DNA from: an uncultured Lachnospiraceae bacterium
GTDB taxonomy: Bacteria; Bacillota; Clostridia; Lachnospirales; Lachnospiraceae
Assembly: GCA_910585935.1 (NCBI GenBank)
Contig: CAJUHN010000003.1
Span: 1-47,190 of the forward strand
Direction: 5' to 3'
DNA length: 47,190 bases
The first letter of the stretch is position 1; every line of letters starts with the position of its first letter. A program made the translations under genes and the position numbers. The notes under the pieces were generated by a model. It was not told where the DNA came from. It made no database searches and saw nothing but the letters and a program-made list of their open reading frames with translations. Of the stretch, positions 42,202 through 47,190 are shown piece by piece.

Positions 42202-45200
42202 TTAGTTATTCTTTTTATGTCTATATTTTTTATTAATATAAAGAGAAGTGAATAAAATAATAAGAAAAGCCAATATTATGATAATCCAATTAAAAATCCC
42301 CATTTGTTGATTAAGTATTTCTACTTCTATTGTGGTATCTGCTTCGGGTGTAGTATCTGTAGGATTTTTTATATTTTGCTTGATAGAATTTAGTTTTTCA
42401 GAAAGAACTTTTTTTTCAGCCGTTATTTTCTGCATATTTTCATTTAGAACTGTTTGAGAAAGTTTTAGATTTTGATTTTCTTTCCTCAGCTCTGAAAATT
42501 TTTCTTTATATTTTTCAAATTCTTCTGTTTGAACGAGATAAACTTTTTCTTTTTCTGCTATATGATTTAATATTTCTGTATTTTCTTCTATTTTTTCCTT
42601 ATAATGATTTAATATCTCTGCATCTTTTTCTATTTTTTCTTTATAATTTGTTAGTGTATTTTGACATTCTATAAAAGCTTTATTTTTCTCTTCTTTACTC
42701 TCTTCCGCTTTTATTAAAGATTCTTTCAGCAAAATAATATTTTCTTCTAATTGTTGATTATGTTCTAACAGATTATTTTTTTCTTGCAGATTAGAAGAAA
42801 TTATATTTTTTAAATTTATATTTTCTGTTTCCAATTCCTTGACATTTTCCTCTGCTTTTGTTAATAGTTCCTTCAACAATAGAATTTCTTTTTCTAATCT
42901 GGTAATATTGTTATACTGAGAATCAATTTTATTTTGTAAATCATCTTTCATTTTTTTTAATTCTTCTAATAATTTTTCTAAATCAGATATTTCTTGAATA
43001 TCGATATCTTCACGTCCTAATAGTGATTTTAACACATTTTCTATTATATCTATTTCTTTTAATAAAATGTCCACTTTTTGGTATACGTTCTCTAATTTTA
43101 ATTGTAAATTTTGTTTTTCTTCCTCTGTTTCTGCTAATTCCATTAAGTTTTTTAATTGGGTGATATTCTCCTCGTATTGGTGTAATTGGTATTTCATATC
43201 TTCAATTTTTGTATAGAGTTCTTCCTTGGAAGACTGGAGAGGTAATTCTACTAATTCTTTTAAACTGTTTATAAAATCGCGTTGGGAGAGGGTTTCTTGT
43301 TTTAGTTGTTCTAATAAGGACTGTAAGCTTTCTAAATCACTGATTTCGATATCATCTCTGTTGAAAAGTTCGTTTAATACTTTTTCTAAGAGAGAAATTT
43401 CTTTTACAAAAGTTTCTATCTCTTGATAGAGAGTGTCGAGTTTTAATTGAAGGTTTTGTTTTTCTTCTTCTGTTTCAGCTAAAGAGAGTAAGTCTTTTAA
43501 TTTAGAAATGGTATCGGTATGTAGAGCTAACTGGAGTTTCATATCTTCAATTTTTGTATAGAGTTCTTCTTTAGAAGAATGAGAAGGTAATTCTATTAGC
43601 TCTTTTAAACTGTTTATAAAGTCACGTTGAGAGAAAGTTTCTTGCTTTAGCTGTTCTAATAAGGATTGTAAGGTTTCTAAATCACTGATTTCGATATCAT
43701 TTCTGTTGAAAAGTTCGTTTAATACTTTTTCTAAGAGAGAAATTTCTTTTACCAGTGTTTCTATTTCTTGATAGATAGTGTTGAGCTTTAATTGAAGATT
43801 TTGTTTTTCTTCTTCCGTTTCAGCTAAAGAGAGTAAGTCTTTTAATTTAGAAATGGTATTGGTATGTAAAGCTAATTGATGTTTCATATCTTCAATTTTT
43901 GTATAGAGTTCCTCTTTGGAAGATTGAGGGGGTAATTCTACTAGCTCTTTTAAACTGTTTATAAAGTCACGTTGAGAAAAAGTTTCTTGTTTTAGTTGTT
44001 CTAATAAGGACTGTAAGGTTTCTAAATCGCTGATTTCGATATCATTTCTGTTGAAAAGTTCGTTTAGTACGGTTTCTAAGAGAGAAACTTCTTTTACAAG
44101 TGTTTCTACTTCTTGATAGATAGTTTCTAGTTTTAACTGAAGATTTTTCTTTTCTTCTTCTGTTTCTGCTAATTCTAATAATTGTTTTATTTGTATAGTG
44201 TGAGATTCATATTGTTCTAGTTGATTTTTCATGCTGCTAATCGTCAGATACAATTCTTCCATAGATGCGTTTTCATCTAGTTCGACTAAACTTTTTAAAC
44301 TATTAATAAAATTTTTTTGATTATTTGCTTGTGCTTTTAATTCTTCTATTTGTTTTATAATGGCTTCTAATGTGGTCATTCCTGATGTATCTATATTAGA
44401 ATCCATAGAGGCTAATACTCGTTCTATCTCTGTTTTTAAATCATCTAAGCTGGTAATCAAACTGGAAACTTTATGATAAATTTCATCCATTTGAGATGTT
44501 ACTGTTCCATTATTTTCTACTCCTATGAGTTCTTTTAAATTTTCTGTTTCTTTTTTATAACTATCTAAATCTGTTTTCATGCCTTCAACTTTAAAGATAA
44601 TATTATCAAAAAGTTCATCGTTATTTATATCGCCTTCTGTAAGATTGTTGTCTATTCCTAGTGCATGTAATAAACGGTTATATTCCTCTAATAATTTCTG
44701 TTGTTCTGTTTGTAGTTGTAAGATTTTATCTACAATTTGGTCTTTTACTTGAATAAATGTATCATAATCAGATACAATCTGGTCTAATCCTAAGATATTT
44801 CCGACAGTATGAATCCAAGCATATACATCTGTTAATTCATTTTCTAATTGAGATATTCTATCAGTAGCTTTGGTGAGAGCATCTGTGACAGATTTTAAAT
44901 CTTCTTTTAGTGTTCCTGTTAATTCTATTGTAATATCTTTTTCTTCTAACTTATTTTTGATTTCTTTTATGAGTGTTTCATAAGAGATGACTTGTTCTTT
45001 TAATGTTTCTATTTCTCCTCTCATTTGTGCTACTTTTTTAGCTAATCCTTCATAATCTGTTTCTGCAAGACCTAAACTATCCATAGTTTCTTTTAAAGCT
45101 GGGCTATATCCATTGAGTGGTAAAATAGCTTGTATGATATTTTTACCTAAGACGACTTCTATTGTTATATTATTGATTCCTACATATTTAATACCATTAT

Positions 45201-47013
45201 AAACAAAATTATAATTGTCAGTGATAAATTCTCCTTCATCTGTTTGTAAAACAACAATAATATCATCTTTTTCCAGAGAGATTCCTTTAGAAACATCAAA
45301 GGCATTTAATTCTGGGCGGTAATAAGGGGATATTTTATAAGTCGCATTAAATTTATCTGTAACGCGAATGACAGCATTTCTGACAGCAGTCCATTGTGCG
45401 GTGATTACTACATTTTCTGCGGGCATAGAAAAGACTAAATTTGTTTGATTTAGATCTAATCCATTTAATTCATTTTCACCAGTTTCTATTCTCCAGCCTT
45501 TAAAGTAATATCCATCTTTTGTACCAGCTTTTAAAGTTACTTTATCTCCATAAAAATAAGTACCATTTCCAGAACCATTTTCACCTAATGAGGCAGCGGT
45601 TAGGGTATAATTATTTTTATTCCAATTTGCTTGAACTATGACATCATTATTAGGAACAAGAAAAGAAGTTTGTGCCAGATTATTGGATAAAGAGGCTGTT
45701 TTAGAACTATCTGGAAATGACCAGCCTATAAAAGTATGCCCTTTTTTTGTTCCTGCATTAATAGACACAGTGCTTCCATATGGACTGGAAAATCCTGTTG
45801 TGCCATCAGTTCCAGTATAGAGAGTAGTAATTTGATAGGTATTTGGAATCCAATTTGCTTGTAAACTCACATGATTATCTGGCATAGAAAAAGTGAAACT
45901 GCTGTCAGAAAAGTTGCCAGATATAATATTTTCATCAGAGATGCCAGATACTGTCCAACCATTAAAGTGATAACCTGCTTTGCTTCCAGAATGAACAGTA
46001 ATAGAACTGTTATAAGATACCTGTGACATGTTGTTTGAACCATTTGTCGCTGTTTCTGTTATATTTATATCATGTTTATTGATATTCCATACAGCATATA
46101 ATGTCATATCAGAGGTGGGATTTATTTGGCTTTGATCACTATAAAGAACATCACCATTAGGACTTGTCGCCCATCCTGCAAAAGTATAACCAAAACGTGT
46201 AAAGGCGTTTGGTCTGAGTGTTCCTCCTGAAGCTGCGATATCAGAAGAAAGCATCGTCCCAGTTCCGCCATTTGCGTGATAGGATATAGAAGAAGTGGAC
46301 TGCAAATAGATAGAACATATCATATAATTATTGGAATAGTTGATAATGCCTGTTTTAACAATAGAACCTGCAAAATTTTCTCCAGATGCAGCATTGATAT
46401 ATCCTAAAATATTTTCTTTTGTCAATTCATTTATGGTATTTGATAGATTGATTCTTTTTATCCACACATCATCTATATATACATTAATACTGGCTTTTTT
46501 ATCTAGATGTTTTGGAAAATAAAAATCTGCATATGTTATATTGTCTATTGTATGATAGGTCTGTGTCCAGTTTTTCCCCCATTTTTCTTGTGCTGTGTTT
46601 AATTTTCCTCCAGCTAAAGAATTGGTCTGGTTTGCATTTAGATATTCTATTGGTTTTATTCCTTCAAAAGCAATTTCTTCAAACATGCCTAGATGAAAGG
46701 TTATTTTATAATAATCACTATTTCTTATATATCTTTTTATGGTTGTTTTATCTGTAGTAGTGCCTGAACTGCTGGTGCTGTCTACCGAACTGGTATAATA
46801 AAACATTAATATTTTATCATTTGGAGTAGGATCATCTGGTTCTGTGTTATCGCTATTATGGAACATATAGTCTTCGTAATAATAGTGGTGGGTATAGGCA
46901 GCGTGGATAGAAATGCTTAATAGATTGCTGTTTAGAATAGAAATTATGAATAAGATTATCATAATAAAAGATAAATGTCTTTTATGTTTTATAAACCATG
47001 TTATTTCTGTCAT
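42202..47013 (-). CDS. large surface protein: InlB-type repeats, long coiled coil, C-terminal anchor
   Basis: A 1603-residue protein. The N-terminus has a signal-like hydrophobic stretch (SFIMIILFIISILNSNLLSI, residues 15-34). Residues about 250-570 contain several InlB B-type (Listeria-Bacteroides) repeats, such as SYHANGGTGTML with GYTFAGWATSPNGD and TLYAVW, and later copies with GYHFNGW, GHTFIGW and GYYFKGW. Residues about 650-1540 form a coiled coil with three full 115-residue units. Near the end is one membrane segment (1573-1592, NWIIIILAFLIILFTSLYI) and a basic tail KKYRHKKNN, but no LPXTG motif. It probably projects from the cell surface as a long rod with an adhesive head. The start is ATG 47013 behind AAGGAG. 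Confidence 0.88.
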   Translation of the reverse strand: MTEITWFIKHKRHLSFIMIILFIISILNSNLLSISIHAAYTHHYYYEDYMFHNSDNTEPDDPTPNDKILMFYYTSSVDSTSSSGTTTDKTTIKRYIRNSDYYKITFHLGMFEEIAFEGIKPIEYLNANQTNSLAGGKLNTAQEKWGKNWTQTYHTIDNITYADFYFPKHLDKKASINVYIDDVWIKRINLSNTINELTKENILGYINAASGENFAGSIVKTGIINYSNNYMICSIYLQSTSSISYHANGGTGTMLSSDIAASGGTLRPNAFTRFGYTFAGWATSPNGDVLYSDQSQINPTSDMTLYAVWNINKHDINITETATNGSNNMSQVSYNSSITVHSGSKAGYHFNGWTVSGISDENIISGNFSDSSFTFSMPDNHVSLQANWIPNTYQITTLYTGTDGTTGFSSPYGSTVSINAGTKKGHTFIGWSFPDSSKTASLSNNLAQTSFLVPNNDVIVQANWNKNNYTLTAASLGENGSGNGTYFYGDKVTLKAGTKDGYYFKGWRIETGENELNGLDLNQTNLVFSMPAENVVITAQWTAVRNAVIRVTDKFNATYKISPYYRPELNAFDVSKGISLEKDDIIVVLQTDEGEFITDNYNFVYNGIKYVGINNITIEVVLGKNIIQAILPLNGYSPALKETMDSLGLAETDYEGLAKKVAQMRGEIETLKEQVISYETLIKEIKNKLEEKDITIELTGTLKEDLKSVTDALTKATDRISQLENELTDVYAWIHTVGNILGLDQIVSDYDTFIQVKDQIVDKILQLQTEQQKLLEEYNRLLHALGIDNNLTEGDINNDELFDNIIFKVEGMKTDLDSYKKETENLKELIGVENNGTVTSQMDEIYHKVSSLITSLDDLKTEIERVLASMDSNIDTSGMTTLEAIIKQIEELKAQANNQKNFINSLKSLVELDENASMEELYLTISSMKNQLEQYESHTIQIKQLLELAETEEEKKNLQLKLETIYQEVETLVKEVSLLETVLNELFNRNDIEISDLETLQSLLEQLKQETFSQRDFINSLKELVELPPQSSKEELYTKIEDMKHQLALHTNTISKLKDLLSLAETEEEKQNLQLKLNTIYQEIETLVKEISLLEKVLNELFNRNDIEISDLETLQSLLEQLKQETFSQRDFINSLKELIELPSHSSKEELYTKIEDMKLQLALHTDTISKLKDLLSLAETEEEKQNLQLKLDTLYQEIETFVKEISLLEKVLNELFNRDDIEISDLESLQSLLEQLKQETLSQRDFINSLKELVELPLQSSKEELYTKIEDMKYQLHQYEENITQLKNLMELAETEEEKQNLQLKLENVYQKVDILLKEIDIIENVLKSLLGREDIDIQEISDLEKLLEELKKMKDDLQNKIDSQYNNITRLEKEILLLKELLTKAEENVKELETENINLKNIISSNLQEKNNLLEHNQQLEENIILLKESLIKAEESKEEKNKAFIECQNTLTNYKEKIEKDAEILNHYKEKIEENTEILNHIAEKEKVYLVQTEEFEKYKEKFSELRKENQNLKLSQTVLNENMQKITAEKKVLSEKLNSIKQNIKNPTDTTPEADTTIEVEILNQQMGIFNWIIIILAFLIILFTSLYINKKYRHKKNN
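43131..44165 (-). repeat. 345-bp tandem repeat within the surface protein gene
   Basis: The coding for LAETEEEK recurs at 43131, 43476, 43821 and 44166 with an exact 345-base period, giving three full 115-codon units; shared blocks are NLQLKL, NELFNR, ISDLE, SQRDFINSLKEL and KEELYTKIEDMK. Identity at DNA level is high, so copy number may vary between strains. Confidence 0.92.
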
Positions 47014-47145
47014 ATATTGTTCTCCTTATAGAATCTGTTTTAGATTGTGAAATTATTTAAAGTTATATATCACCTCCTTAAGGAAATTTTGAATCATTAT
47101 TTGTAAGAAAAGAATGGAAGATTTTGGGATTGAAAGGGACGCTGC

Positions 47146-47190
47146 GGCAAGGAGGTATTCCAGCGAAGCCGCGCTTTCGCTCCGTTCCAG
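47146..47190 (+). repeat. dispersed palindromic element, copy 11 (core +), cut by the window end
   Basis: The left arm GGCAAGGAGGTATTCC and the start of the core (GAAGCCGCGCTTTCGC) are present, with the flank GGGACGCTGC. The rest lies outside the window. Confidence 0.88.

Noticed and set aside
43226..43426. Plus-strand open frames inside the surface protein gene (also 45638, 46340, 46512)
   Set aside because: They are shadows of the strongly coding minus-strand frame, which has signal, repeats and anchor.

Overview
The window looks like chromosomal DNA from a low-GC Firmicute, most likely a gut Lachnospiraceae or related Clostridia. The reasons are strong purine-rich ribosome binding sites, A/T-biased codons, and families typical of that group (DUF4474, DUF3781, a PocR-type sensor, a nan cluster with an RpiR regulator, a type I-B CRISPR of the Cst subtype). 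No species can be named from the sequence alone.

Region by region. 1-3160 holds two insertion sequences: a decayed IS4-type element with a stop codon and a frameshift, and a more GC-rich, intact DDE element on the minus strand. 3205-3703 is a RelE/ParE-like toxin followed by a small acidic probable antitoxin. 3968-14732 is a complete type I-B CRISPR-Cas locus: promoter, a possible 39-residue ORF, cas6-cas8b1-cas7-cas5, then a terminator and a dispersed repeat, then cas3-cas4-cas1-cas2, a leader, and an array of 28 repeats and 27 spacers. 14824-16092 encodes a ferredoxin-like protein and a cysteine-containing protein of unknown function. 16407-18603 holds a promoter, two tRNA-shaped RNAs without normal anticodon arms, and a DUF2828 (TROVE/vWA-like) gene. 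I read this as a possible Y-RNA/Ro-like ribonucleoprotein module. 18760-22848 is a sialic-acid catabolism cluster (nanA divergent from nanE, a YhcH-family gene, a ROK kinase and an RpiR regulator) with no transporter in view. 22942-29427 carries AIM24, a DUF4474 membrane protein with a Cys/Pro hexapeptide repeat, a metallophosphoesterase, a chemoreceptor and DUF3781. 29841-34005 is a heterodimeric ABC exporter with a MarR regulator and a palindromic operator at its promoter. 34361-36523 holds a PocR-type cytoplasmic chemoreceptor-like protein and two orphan genes. 36658-36952 holds strongly structured RNA or DNA. 37047-39848 is a zinc-type ABC uptake system, followed by a ferredoxin-fused aldo/keto reductase, a 49-residue gene, and a 1603-residue surface coiled-coil protein on the minus strand.

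The most striking unexplained structure is a family of long palindromic intergenic elements. Each has a core of about 135-147 bp; there are ten whole copies and one cut by the window end. Both the outer arms and the apical hairpin change between copies while base pairing is kept. The core orientation alternates strictly along the window (+,-,+,-...), and one decayed copy has its core inverted relative to its own flanks. Together with the tRNA-mimic/DUF2828 locus, this is the best candidate here for undescribed biology.

All family names come from reading motifs by eye; no database search was run.
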